Source: Limnoperna fortunei
Taxonomy: Eukaryota; Mollusca; Bivalvia; Mytilida; Modiolidae
DNA length: 64,000 nt
Reading direction: 5' to 3'
Assembly (NCBI GenBank): GCA_944474755.1
Contig: OX104113.1
Span: forward strand, 66,236,074 to 66,300,073
Under the pieces are notes generated by a model, which saw nothing but the letters and a program-made list of their open reading frames with translations, was not told where the DNA came from and ran no database searches. Numbering within the stretch: position 1 is the first letter of the stretch; every line of letters begins with the position of its first letter. Both the position numbers and the translations under genes were made by a program. This document shows positions 45,472 to 56,472 of this stretch, in pieces.

Positions 45472-46059
45472 TTTTTTTTCTTCTTTCTCCGCCTCATGAA
45501 CTTGTACCAGTACTTTTCTCGGAAACGCCTCAACGGATTAGTACGAAACCTATTATTATGTTAAATAGGTTATTGAAGGTGTGGTAAATAGGTTATTGAA
45601 GGTGTGCACAAGCTATTCGGAAATTTCAAGATAACCGCCATTTTCAAAATGGCTGCCATCACATTTGGGTACCCAAAAATTATCTCGGGAACTACTGGAC
45701 GGATTTTGACGAAATTTGGACTTATTTTGACAAAATCAGAGTGGACTTGATAGGTAAAAAAAAATTTCAATATTGCCGCCATTTTCAAAATGGCTACCAC
45801 CGAAAATTGGAAAAAGTTAACCGATTTGCACGAATCTTGGTATATATATAGAATAGCATGAGTGGACTTGATAGGTAAAAAAAAGTTTTCAATATGGCTG
45901 CCATTTTCAAAATGGCCGTCATCGAAAATCGGAAAAATTTGAAAAAGTTAACAGATTTGCACGAAACTTGGTATATATATAGAATAGCATAAGGCGACCT
46001 CAAATCTGTGTTCGTTTGGGAGACATTTTGTGTTGGGCATCCCCAACAGTCAGCACTAG
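45472..46059 (+). mobile_element. Hairpin-headed repeat, family A, copy 3 (headless, in tandem)
   Basis: Directly follows copy 2 but starts inside the element (TTCTTCTTTCTCCGCCTCAT) and lacks the head hairpin. The 3' end is kept: TGTTGGGCATCCCCAACAGT, CAGCA, CTAG (46056-46059), then T. An inner 25 bp direct duplication (ATAGGTTATTGAAGGTGTGG) is at about 45565-45610. Confidence 0.72.
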
Positions 46060-46065
46060 TCATTA

Positions 46066-46285
46066 TTATTCTTCTTTCTCGCGCCGCCAACTTTGTCTGG
46101 GGCACTTTTGTACTTTATACCTTCACCGATTTTGTTCAAATTTCGCACAATAATAGGCCCCTATGAGATGTGTGTCCTAACCATTTTTTCAAGTGTAGGG
46201 GCGTGCCACGCCCCTCCAAACACCCTAAAAATTGATATTTTTTTTAATGTCAAAAATAGTTAACATTCCTACTCTATAACCATAT
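46066..46285 (+). repeat. Tandem-bearing repeat, family I, left part
   Basis: TTATTATTCTTCTTTCTCGC, CTTTATACCTTCACCGATTT and GTAGGGGCGTGCCACGCCCC lead into ATGTCAAAAATAGTTAACAT, TCCTACTCTATAACCATAT. The last block is the monomer that continues at 51.8-52.6 kb. The two parts were one repeat before the LTR element inserted. Confidence 0.65.
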
Positions 46286-48480
46286 TGTAGCGCGCAAGGG
46301 ACGTCGATCTGCTACTCTAGGTGCTAACTTATTAATTGTACTGTACTGAAACTGAGTAACTTGAGCCAAGACCTCTATTTTACCCCAATGTACATACTAG
46401 AAATCTATCTGACTCTTAAGATAAAACAGACAACTGTTTGTCAGTTTTCATATTTTATTATAGTTACTTATTACTTATTGCAGGTACATATACTATTAAT
46501 ATTTCAATTACAACATCTGTCTATTTTAATCTATTATCAAGTCACTATATAACCTATGCCAGTTCATTGCAGATATGGAAACAGTATTTCTCTAATTTTT
46601 TTAACAATAACTCTTAAACAATTTCTTAATTAAAAATAAAAAATTGAAATTTGAAAGAAAAACTTGTATTTCTCTGACCTTCAGAAAATAACTACAATAT
46701 GTTAATATACATATATTAATACACATACACAGGCCGAGTTCTGCACAAAAGATAATACAGTAAATAATTTTATGCAATTCCGCAAGAAGTTGGTAAAATC
46801 CTCTTTACCAAATAGTTTTTAAGCTGATTCCTTTTCAGCATATAAAATAACAGTAGTTTAGATCCTCACTAAACTAAATAAACAGACATCACACCTCGTG
46901 ATGACTAATGCCCTCAAACAAATTAAGTAATCGAAGTCTTCAAACTCTTCGTGGAAAAACTTCAGTGTTAAAGTTTTCAGCTCCTTGGGAAAACTTCCCT
47001 AATGCCAAAAATCCTATTTAAGCCTATTTATTAACTTTTTACAACTTGAACAATTTAACTATAAGAACATCAAAGTTAGTAAATAAAAGAACTGAAGCCT
47101 TTTGCCTGCAAAACCCTTTCTTTAAAATTAACCTAAAGCTGGAAAATGTTTTGAAATATTTCTAAACGTAACAAAAGTAAAGGCTTCAGCAACCTAATAA
47201 AATTTTGAGACCAGCTCAGTCTGCTGCAAACACAAATTTACTTTAGAACCTATCAAATATTTGCTCTTTCCATTTTTGTTTTGAATAAAAAATTTAAAAT
47301 AAGAAAAAAAAATTTGCCAAAATTTACCATAAATCTCAAAAAAACGTCTAGTCTTGCCAAAAGCTTGAGCAGAACTGATTCTTATTCTAAAAATGACGTC
47401 ACACGTCGGATTTACAGCGTTTGTAGGAAATCTACTGTAGACTTGTAGGAAAATATTTGTTGGAGGAAGTTAAACTTTACCGCAAAACAACTTTACATAA
47501 TCTTTGAATTTTTTTACAGAAGATAAATTATAAAAACTAAATTAGATTATAATTATACATTTCATTTAATTTAATAACATTCTATACAACTATAACAAAT
47601 TGTGTTTCCGTGACGACGATATACAATTTTACTAGCGCCACCGAAAGTAGTAATATTATAACATGGTAAACATGTGCGTGGTTAACAGGCAGACAAAAAC
47701 TACAAAAATTGCAGATAATTATGTGTGACAACTATCAAAAACTACATAATTGGATTCATTAACAATAGTGGATACTCGCTAGGCCTGTAAGTACATTATT
47801 AACTACATTTATTTTGGTTCAACATTGACTTAAATCATGTACGAAATAGTGAACTACGCATGTGCTGTATTCTAATTAGCAATTAATTGAAAAAGGACGA
47901 CTGCTGCAGGTGCACGTCTTACTGTTATTGTGCAAAAAAATTTAAAGATTCATTCAACAGTGGACAGTGTCCAACGTAAGTTTTATCCAAGGATTTTGAC
48001 TAGAAGTTCAACATATAGATAATATACTAAACTGAATGTAAAAATTGGTTTTGTGAAAATAAGTGAACATTGAAATGATGTTTGAATTTGCAGACGACAT
48101 TTTTAAGAGCACATGGTCAGATAGAACTTGCATTATTTTTTAACACTTATAGAAATACATTATATTATTTTCTGTCAATTTCATTTACAAATAAATATTA
48201 GACTCTTGTCATTATAGCATTATATTTATTAAGAAAAAAATAATTCTGTTGGCATCACCAATTTAATGGACACTCTGTGGTACACTTGGAATCATTTGTC
48301 ATGTGTCATGTATATATCTCACAACAGTAAAAAAAATTGCACAATGATCACTAAAGTAAAACCTTATCACACCGATATTTATGATGGAGTAACATTAATA
48401 AATTTTATAGGCTCAATCACAATGTAATTCAACAGTACATGCCATTGTTTAAAAAGAAATCTGTAGCGGTAGTCTTTACA
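46286..48480 (-). repeat. 3' LTR (full, about 2.2 kb)
   Basis: On the minus strand it begins TGTAAAGACTACCGCTACAG and ends at TGCGCGCTACA. Positions 46930-47005 and about 47308-48480 match the right LTR; about 300 bp (47006-47307) and the outer 640 bp have no counterpart there. Confidence 0.85.
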
Positions 48481-48699
48481 TTTTACTCCCCCAATTAAAC
48501 ATTTAGCGTCCCGCAAATACTGTTCTGTAGACCTGAACATACATAGAGAACAATAAAAGGGGGTATGGTCCAGAGGAACATGCTCTTTCCAATGATGGGT
48601 CTCCATCCTCCCCTTTTCTGCGATATACATTTTCCTAGGTAGGCATTTAATGCACTTGTAGGCCACACCACGCTTGGAAAAATTCCACTGGGAAGCCAT
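48379..48699 (-). CDS. Zinc-finger ORF downstream of Gypsy integrase
   Basis: A 106-codon ORF (MASQWNFSKRG...). Residues C16-x2-C19-x16-H36-x3-H40 fit a C2H2-like finger and a second C50-x-x-C53 pair follows. The context KCLPRKMYIAEKGRMETHHW is basic. The first two thirds lie in the internal region; the end reads into the 3' LTR. Extra ORFs after integrase occur in some Metaviridae; a finger protein could bind nucleic acid, but its role here is unknown. A missing His pair in the second finger and a C-terminus supplied by LTR sequence suggest the ORF is truncated or frameshifted. Confidence 0.5.
   Translation of the reverse strand: MASQWNFSKRGVAYKCIKCLPRKMYIAEKGRMETHHWKEHVPLDHTPFYCSLCMFRSTEQYLRDAKCLIGGVKCKDYRYRFLFKQWHVLLNYIVIEPIKFINVTPS
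48481..48494 (-). promoter_or_regulatory. Polypurine tract of the Gypsy element
   Basis: On the minus strand TTGGGGGAGTAAAA directly precedes the LTR start TGTAAAG. Position and composition fit the primer for plus-strand DNA synthesis. Confidence 0.65.
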
Positions 48700-48843
48700 C
48701 TGGAAAGAAGGCTAACTTTAAGTCCATGTTCAAATTGAGCACTATTCAAACAAGCATGAACTCGGCTTGTGCACACATTTAAAAAAAAACAAACTTTTTT
48801 TAAAAAATTTTTTAAAATTTAATCTGTTCAAACAACTTCATTT

Positions 48844-50518
48844 TTACGTCTGCAATGAAACTGGCATTTTTAACCTGGTTTCAAGCCTTTTCATCCACTT
48901 TGGAACTGTTTTGCCTAAATAAGTTTGTCGTGATTCAAAACCTTTTGTGTCCCATTCCCATCTATTTGGACTTGAATTTAAATCGTTGAATCTTTGTGTA
49001 ACAATACAAGGACAAATATACAAGGGATTTAACTTGGGGCATTCCTTTTCTTTTCGATTTTCATTTTTAATCCATACTTTGTCATATATTTTGTATTTTA
49101 ACAATTTAGCCTTAACATCATATTGATCCTTTCTACGCTGTACATTAACATTTAAATGTTTCCGTGCAACAGCATGCGCCTTTTGAAGTCTTTCTCAAAT
49201 CATATGTGCACGATCTCCATATGTATGGGGCTCATCAACAAGTGTTGCACACTGTCCCTCATTTGTAAGGTCAACGGGCAACCTGATTTCTGTACCCAAC
49301 ATTAATAAATTAGGGGTTAACCCAGTTGTTTCACTAGGGCTTGCCCTGTAAGCTCCTGCCAAACAGCTTAAATTAAGGTCCCAATTTGTTTGTTCTCCTC
49401 TCAGATAGAATTTTATCATAGGCAATATAGTTCTATTAAACCTTTATGTTTGTCCATTACATTTAGGGTTTCGGGGACTAGTTCGGGTTTTTCTTATTTC
49501 AAGAAGGGTGCATAACTGTTGGAAAACCTCACTTTCAAAATTTCGTCCTTGATCTGTAAGAATGGCCAGCGGACACCCATATCTACAGATTACTTCATTT
49601 AATATTTCTTTTGCACAAGTAAATGGTTTGGTTAGGCACAGCAAATGTTTCAACCCATTTTGTGAAATGGTCAGTAACAGATCATATATATTTATTTCCT
49701 CTAGGGGTCTCTGGTAAAGGTCCCATTATATCCACACCTAAACGATCTAATGGGGCACCAACATTCATTAAACCTAAAGGCGCTCTATGTAATGTTTGAG
49801 GAGTTTTATTTGCTTCACAAGTATTGCATTGACTGACAAACACATTAACATCTTCCTTCATTTCAAAACAATAGTATCTTTGGCCTAATTTTGCTTTGGT
49901 CTTCTTTCTACCAAGATGACCAGATATTAAAGAACAATGGAAGTTTTTCAGAATCTCAGCCTTTAATTTAAAAGGAACTATCAATTGTAACTTCTCATCA
50001 ACATATTCAGATTTAGGGACTTTTTTATAAAGGAGGCCTTCTTTAATAGTTAAAGAGTCCCAAATATACCAGTAATGTCTTGTGGCAGCACTGTTTTGCT
50101 CAACATCACGAGACAAAGGTCTCTGTCCTGACTCTTTCCACTTAAAAATTGGACCTATGTCAAAATCTTTGACTTGAAGGTCATGCAAGTCTGCCATAGA
50201 GTACCCGCCATTCCAGGGCATCAAAATATTTTCGGTCAAAGTTTGTAACCGAGTTTTGACTGCACACACAGGGTCTTTATTAATAATATCTGTACAATGT
50301 GTCTCTTGTTCAAAATTTTGACTTGACTTTTGACTAAGAAAACTTGACAATTTTACTAATGAGCTTTCCATATCAACGGCTCGTTTATGACACTTTTTAC
50401 ATGGCCCACACTTGAGGTCTTCAAGGTTGTGAAATTGATTACAATCACAATCACGGGGATTTTGACAGCGTGACATACAATCAGCATTACTGTGTTTTCT
50501 GCCTTGCCTGTACTCAAT
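48844..50518 (-). pseudogene. Gypsy pol remnant: end of RNase H plus integrase
   Basis: From the LTR junction the frame reads IEYRQGRKHSNADCMSRC, the normal end of a Gypsy RNase H. A Cys-rich linker follows (CGPCKKCHKR). The integrase zinc domain has H180, H187, C217 and C220 in the ORF starting at 50476. The core has D249 (LGVDIMGPLP) and the second Asp in ILTDQGRNFES. The codon expected for the catalytic Glu after NGQT reads TAA. Other lesions are a TGA after GNKYI, a frameshift near 49.63 kb and a TGA at about 49.197 kb. The C-terminal module (KYKIYDKVWIKNENRKEKE, LGKTVPKWMKRLE) shows no chromodomain. Its role would have been insertion of cDNA into the host chromosome. Confidence 0.88.
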
Positions 50519-51798
50519 TGTAAAGTCTCCAAACTCCTCGTCGAAAAACTTCAGTGTTAAAGTTTTCAGCTCCTTGTGAAAACTTCCCTAATGCCAAGAA
50601 AATAAAATTTGCCAAAATTTACCATAAATCTCAAAAACACGTCTAGTCTTGCCAAAAGCTTGAGCAGAACTGATTCTTATTCTCAAAATGACGTCACACG
50701 TTCGGATTTACAGCGTTTCTAGGAAATCTACTGTAGACTTGTAGGAAAATATTTGTTTGAGGAAGTTAAACTTTCCCGCAAAACAACTTTACATAATCTT
50801 TTAAATTTTTTTACAGAAGATAAGTTATAAAAACTAAATTAGATTATAATTATACATTTAATTTAATTTAATAACATTCTATACAACTATAACAAATTGT
50901 GTTTCCGTGACGACGATATACAATTTTACAACTACTAGCGCCACCGAAAGTAGTAATATTATAACATGGTAAACATGTGCGTGGTTAACAGGCAGACAAA
51001 AACTACTAAGATTGCAAATAATTATGTGTGACAGCTATCAAAAACTACATAATTGGATTCATTAACAATAGTGGATAGTCGCTAGGCCTGTAAGTACATT
51101 ATTAATTACATTTATTTTGGAAAAATAATCGGAGTTCAACATTGACTTAAACCATGTGCGAAAAAGTGAACTACGCATGTGCTGTATTCTAATTAGCAAT
51201 TAATTGAAAAAGGACGACTGCTGCAGGTGCACGTCTTACAGTGATTGTACAAAAAAAATTAAAGATTCATTCAACAGTGGACAGGTTCCAACGTAAGTTT
51301 TATCCAAGGATTTTGACTAGAAGTTCAACACATAGATAATATACTAAACTGAATGAAAAAATTGGTTTTGTGAAAATAAGTGAACATTGAAATGATGTAT
51401 TAATTTGCAGACGACATTTTTAAGAGCACATGGTCAGATAGAACTTGCATTATTTTTTAACACTTATGGAAATACATTATAATATTTTCTGTCAATTTCA
51501 TTTACAAATAAATATTAGACTCTTGTCATTATAGCATTATATTTATTAAGAAAAAAAAAATTCTGTAGGCATCACCAATTTAATGGACACTCTGTGGTAC
51601 ACTTGGAATCATTTATCATGTGTCATGTATATATCTCACAACAGTAAAAAATATTGCACAATGATCACTAAAGTAAAACCTTATCACACCGATATTTATG
51701 ATGCAGTAACAGTAATAAATTTTATAGACTCAATCACAATGTAATTCAACAGTACATGCCATTGGTTAAAAAAGAAATCTGTAGCGGTAGTCTTTACA
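50519..51798 (-). repeat. 5' LTR, truncated at its inner end
   Basis: It matches 46930-48480 of the other LTR apart from a 300 bp gap. Its inner boundary joins RNase H coding sequence directly, with no primer-binding site. One deletion therefore removed the LTR 3' part, the primer-binding site, gag and most of pol. Confidence 0.85.
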
Positions 51799-52640
51799 AT
51801 ATATATATATATAATTTTATTTTCCTTATAATTAGACAAAACATTTGGTACCATAGGGAGGTCCGAGGGGTCATGCTCCGCCCCCCCCCCTCAAAGGACA
51901 AATTTCTTAGTATCTTGAAAACTATTGGGATTCCCACCCTTTAACCATCTATATTCTTACTCCTTATAATTAAACGAATCATTTAGTACCATGGGAGGGG
52001 TTGGAGGGGGTCTATCCCCGCCCCTCAAATGACAATAACATGCCTACCCTATAACCATATGTATTATAACTCCTTATGATTAGACGAAACATTGTTACCA
52101 TAGGGAGGTCCGATGGGATCATGCCCTTCCCCCTCAAATGACAAATTTCTTAATATCTTGAAAACCATTTGGATATCCACCCTATAACCATATATATTCT
52201 TACTCCTTATGATAAGACGAATTATTTAGTACCATGGAGGGTTACAGGGGTATTTCCCCGCCACTCTCAAATGACAGAATATGTCAAAAATAGTAAACAT
52301 TCCTACCCTATAACCATATATTTTATAACTCCTTATGATTAGACGAAACATTTGCTACCATAGGGAGGTTCCAGAGGGTCATGCCCCGCCCCTCAAATTT
52401 CTTAATATCTTGAAAACCATTGGGATCCCCACCCTATAACCATATATATTCTTACTCCTTATGATAAGACGAATCATTTGGTACCATGGTTGAAGGGGTC
52501 ATGCCTCGCCCTTTAAAATTACTTAATATCTTGAAAACCCTTGAGATCCCAATCCCATAACCATAAACCCTACTCGTCCTCAAATACCAAATAAAGTTAT
52601 CTTGAAAACTTGAGATCCACCATCCCAAATGACAAAACCC
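51799..52640 (+). repeat. Family I tandem array, right part (about 125 bp half-units, 250 bp dimers)
   Basis: About six half-units alternate between two types. ACCATAGGGAGGTCCGAGGG recurs near 51851, 52098 and 52357. ACCATGGGAGGGGTTGGAGG-like text occurs near 51989, 52231 and 52484. Each carries CTATAACCATATATTCTTAC, TCCTTATGATTAGACGAA, CCCGCCCCTCAAATGAC and TTAATATCTTGAAAACCATT. Order degrades after 52540. An AT run of about 16 bp opens the array. Confidence 0.85.
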
Positions 52641-54021
52641 TTGATAGGTCAAAGACAAATTTCTAGAGCATTACTGGATTCATAGAAATTTTGAAAACAT
52701 GGATAGACTGGCATATATTCGGAGAATCATTTGAAGACACATAGTTAATATCTGAAGAGTGCTGTCAAAATACCAACCTTAGAGGACCATTTGAATACAA
52801 AGATTAGTCTTTTTGTACATGAAGGTTCTAACACTTGTAATTTAATGTATAATTAGAATGCCTATGATTGATCACTAATAATCTGCTTACAAATGGCACC
52901 ATTCTTCAAAGTATGTGCAATGCTTTCTTTCTTTAATCCTCTTATTTTAATAATTACACATACTTTATGTCCAATGCTTTTTCATTTTAATCCTTCAATT
53001 TTATTAACTACACACACTTTGAAAAAAAAACATTTTGCGCTATTTATTTCATATTGTGTTCAGGGCTGTAGATGGTGTTAAGGCTCTTACTTATTTATAA
53101 TTTTTGTGCTGACCAAATGCAGCATTGGATCCAGTGTTCTAGTGTTTTTTAAAAATATGTCTATGCCCTCCAAAAGTAAGCACCAGTATGCAATACACAT
53201 ACAAAAATGTGAAAATACATTTTTTTTTTGCTTTTTACTTAAAAATCTTTGTGTTTTGTAAATTTTTTGTAATACAACCTAAGCTATTGAAAAATATTGG
53301 TAAAAAGAAGTTCAAAATTTGATTTAAAGTCTTTTATTGAGGACTTAATTTAAAAATTAGTGATACTAAAAAGTGTTACAGATTTTCTTTTTTAGTTTCC
53401 ACTTAGTTTTTGGCTATAATGTGTTTCCTACAAAGGTTATTTGCAAACGTTAAAAACAAGAAGCGTCATTTATATATCCAAGAGAATGGGATAATCAAAT
53501 GTGTAGGACAGCGCATTTTTTTCATGAATATTAAATCTATAACACTTGGAACCTATAATATTTTCCTTTAAACTTTTTTTGGTTGTTATAAGTTAATGAT
53601 GAAAAAACAATTCTTTTTTCTTCAAAATTATCATATCAAAACAAAATAGTTTATACGCTCTAGAAGTCTTTTAGTATGGTCGTGTCCTTGTCGTGGTGCT
53701 GGACTTTGTGCACTCAATTTGTCTGATGTTTGTGTTTTATGCTCTGATATTAGAATAATTATACATATCAATATATGTTTATTAAACTTCTATATATATG
53801 AAGTCACTTGATATTTTACATCTTCTTAACCACATGCATGCATATAAATCATATAATATACTACACTTAAACATCATACCATTTTGACTTCACAATGACT
53901 GAAGACCATACTTTTTGAAAAACCCCAGAGGGTAGACTTTGGCTGTTTGAGGCTGGTTCATCTAAACATAGGTGTAGTTTCTTCGCGTTAGCAATCCTTT
54001 AATCCTTATTTTTATTTACAG
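52641..54021. other. No feature recognised
   Basis: A+T-rich; short ORFs only. A tract ending ATTTTTATTTACAG at 54021 provides an acceptor-like site for the next feature. Confidence 0.45.
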
Positions 54022-54577
54022 TTTATAGAGAGCCTTTTAAACTGGAACACATAAACCAAATCCGAAGAGCAACCAATTCTGGCAAAGATAAATGTTTGGC
54101 TCTAAAAGGACTGGCGTACAAAATGTCGAAAGAGAAAAGTGCACATGTATCTGAAGATAAACTACTAACAATAAATTCAATAACTGATGAAATTCTCTCG
54201 TTGCTGGATAGCATTTCTATTTCTACCAACCAGCTGCCGAACAAATTAGAAACCACTTTCAATAGTATGGATTCCCTCAAAAAGATGATAATTATTTAGA
54301 GGACAAGATCAGAGGCCTCAATTGAAAGAGATACTGTTGTTAATGAAAGAGAAACTTTACAAGTAAAATGCAGGAAGCTGGAAAGTGATTTAAATACAAG
54401 CAGAGAGGCACTTTCAGCTTTTCATGTTCATGTCTTCACATCAACCCCTAAAGAGAATGAAACATGTACAAAAGATAAATCCCAAGCCCTAACAGAAACG
54501 AAACCTTTCACATCTGCACAAGATACAGAAAACAAACCTTCCACATCTGCACAAGAGGAGCAGACACCAGATAACTA
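54022..54577 (+). pseudogene. Coiled-coil ORF with one in-frame stop, possible terminal exon
   Basis: After an acceptor-like TTTTTATTTACAG, one frame stays open for about 185 codons except for a single TAG at about 54298. It reads YREPFKLEHINQIRRATN, CLALKGLAYKMSKEKSAH, a long Leu/Ile/Ser helix (SITDEILSLLDSISIS), RDTVVNERETLQVKCRKLES and a repeated TKPFTSAQDTENKPSTSAQE tail, then a stop. Heptad-like spacing suggests a coiled coil. A poly(A)-signal-like AATAAAG lies at about 54751. Family not recognised. It lies 0.9 kb upstream of the second Helentron on the same strand, so it may be an accessory ORF of that element or a host gene's last exon. Confidence 0.45.
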
Positions 54578-55132
54578 GTTATTGGACAGATGTGACATTA
54601 TTGCCTTATTTTATACTAGAAGAACAATGTTTATAATCCCATTATTTTGTTATATATTGTACAAGATTGTGCAATAAGCTTAAGATTTAAGCTAACCAAT
54701 TATATTTTATAGATGTACATAATTATATTAATTGTACTGTATTGAGTTATAATAAAGAACTTTTCCTTTTTTCAGGTGTCGGAATGTATATGAACTTTAG
54801 AAGATACATGTGTATATCAATATAGTAAAGGAACAAGAATCTTTAAATTACATATAGTAAGTAGCATTACTTCACTATCTTGTGGAAGAGATTGCTTGTT
54901 GGTACTGCCTTTCGGCAAATAGATACACATGTGTGTAAGACAAACAAGTAATTTTGAATTACCAGTAATAAAATATATTTTTTATTATTCACTATCACAC
55001 TTTTTTCATCCTCCAATACTCATTTACTATTTCTTCTAGTTTGCTTCCTTAATTATTAGTACCTTAAACACAGCATATTTGTAAAGGGAGTGGTATAACT
55101 AGTGCAAATTGGCGGAAGAAACTGTTTTTCTA
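54578..55132. other. No feature recognised
   Basis: A+T-rich spacer, with the poly(A)-signal-like sequence noted for the preceding ORF. Confidence 0.4.
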
Positions 55133-55350
55133 CCCCCGTTGTAAGAGAGAGGGTTATATTGCAATCACTTTGTCTGTCCGTCCGTCCATTTCAAACTTAT
55201 GTAACAGATTTCTTGGCTTCTACTAAAGGGATAGATTTCAAATTTGGTCCACAGCTTTACGACGATGAATTGTAATGTGCTCCCTTTTCCAGGTCAGTCA
55301 GGGATCTACTTCCTGTTTTCTGAATGGTCAAGTGGGGTAGCAACCCCTTG
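55133..55350 (+). mobile_element. Hairpin-headed non-coding repeat, family J (single unit)
   Basis: TACCCCCGTTGTAAGAGAGA then GGGTTATA opens it, followed by TGTCTGTCCGTCCGTCC. One unit shares CTTCTACTAAAGGGATAGAT, TTCAAATTTGGT, CCTTTTCCAGGTCAGTCAG and CTTCCTGTTTTC with family D. It ends with GGGGT-AGCA-ACCCC. Confidence 0.6.
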
Positions 55351-55573
55351 TTGTTTTCACATACACAAATAATATGTGTTCATAAAAATTTGAAACATTT
55401 CCTCTGTTATTCATGTAAGTAAATAGCAATGCACTGTTATTATATACAATAATATACTTAATTCTTTCAGACTGCTGATTCCAGCATCTACTATCCGGTT
55501 AACACAGAATAGATGAAGAAAACATCATCAGATCTTCAAATTCCTTTCACTGATAGTAGGAACAGTTCTGTTT

Positions 55574-55970
55574 GTGAACCGAGATCTTTCGAATCTGAAA
55601 AGCCACATCAAATCAATAATATTCCTGGGTATGGAAATTTTTTTTTCCGCACTGTCTTTCTGCGTATGTGGAAATGATGCATTTCACAGTATATTTAGAC
55701 AATCCATTTGTAACCACTTGTTTAACAATGAGAGATATTTAAAAATGTATATTCCAGCACAATTCAATACGAATGCAAGAGATATCCTCAGGCCACAAGA
55801 GTCAGGAAGATGGGCAACTGAAGTGGAGATATTTAGTGCTGCTAATGTTACAAACAAACATTTACACATACACAAGACATGGTCAACATTGGAAGTGGCT
55901 GAAACATAGTTCTACTGCTTCACTTAATAATCAACTTAAACGTAAGAACTTAAATCATTATAAAAGCTGA
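55574..55970 (+). pseudogene. OTU-type cysteine protease domain of Helentron copy 2
   Basis: PGYGNFFFR then ALSFCVCGNDAFHSIFRQSI, NHLFNNERYLKMYI, SGRWATEVEIFSAANV, HGQHWKWLKHSS and LNHYKS. The family signature is D-G-N-C-x-F-R, the W-x-x-E-V-E-I block and a final N-H-Y. Here the Asp and Cys positions read Y and F, so the nucleophile is lost; the His block survives in another frame. OTU domains remove ubiquitin in other proteins; their role in Helentrons is unknown. Confidence 0.75.
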
Positions 55971-56296
55971 TTCATGTAAGAAGTATCATGACAATGTAGT
56001 CTTTAGAGAAAGAGTAAAAGCTGCATCATGCAGAAAATACAGACAGTTTAATTCATTATATGTATGTACAGTTTGCTAAAGAACTTTATTCAAAAGTCAA
56101 GTACGCAGATGCAAGCATGAAAAATACACTGTTGATGGCACACTGAATGAAGCAGCAGCAGATTGCATCACTGGCATTTATTTTCAGAAAGAAATGACAG
56201 TAATAAATCAAATAATACAAGGTCAGTAGAATGGATCTGTAAAACTTTTTACCGCTACCTAAAATCGAACAAGATGGCCACCACAAGCATATGTTA

Positions 56297-56465
56297 ATAA
56301 TCTGACTCCCCAGGAAATACCACCAGAACTACAAGATTTGAACGACTTAGAGAAACAACTTGTAGCACTTCGAATTCCATTTAGCAAGATTCTGTCATTA
56401 CCTAAATGTGGCCAGAGAGGTATCAAAGGTCCAGTGATAAGTTTGCCTTCAGACATAAATTCAAC
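56297..56465 (+). pseudogene. DUF6570-like block of Helentron copy 2
   Basis: NLTPQEIPPELQDLNDLEKQ, LVALRIPFSKILSLPKCGQR and GIKGPVISLPSDI in one frame. The pattern P-x-E-L-x-x-L-x-x-L-E-x-x-L-x-x-x-R-I-P-F and G-P-V-x-x-x-P matches the conserved block found upstream of Helitron_like_N in many helicase transposases. It ends where a SINE fragment is inserted. Confidence 0.7.
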
Positions 56466-56472
56466 AACAAGT

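Larger units (their letters stand above)
46286..51798 (-). mobile_element. Gypsy-type LTR retrotransposon with large internal deletion
   Basis: The ends are TGTA...TACA and the flanks are ATAT on both sides (46282-46285; 51799-51802). They rejoin the family I monomer perfectly (CTATAACCATAT on the left, ATATATATTT...CTCCTTATAATTAGAC on the right). The left LTR is 46286-48480; the right, 5' LTR is shortened to 50519-51798. The 2.0 kb internal part holds only the last residues of RNase H, the integrase and a zinc-finger ORF. Gag, protease and RT are gone. The LTR parts that can be compared differ at roughly one base in 25 by eye, so insertion is moderately old. Pol order RNase H then integrase indicates Gypsy/Metaviridae rather than Copia. 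Non-functional. Confidence 0.87.

Noticed and set aside
44993..46105. Minus-strand ORFs with repeated AAILKMAAILK segments
   Set aside because: They come from the palindromic CGCCATTTTCAAAATGGCCG blocks of family A and change frame between copies.
46930..48480. Taking 46930 as the outer end of the left LTR because similarity to the right LTR starts there
   Set aside because: The flanking repeat rejoins at 46285/51799 with an ATAT duplication and TG/CA ends, so the LTR extends to 46286 and the right LTR is the truncated one.
48495..48776. 93-codon minus-strand ORF overlapping the zinc-finger ORF
   Set aside because: Shadow frame of the Cys/His ORF; composition not protein-like.
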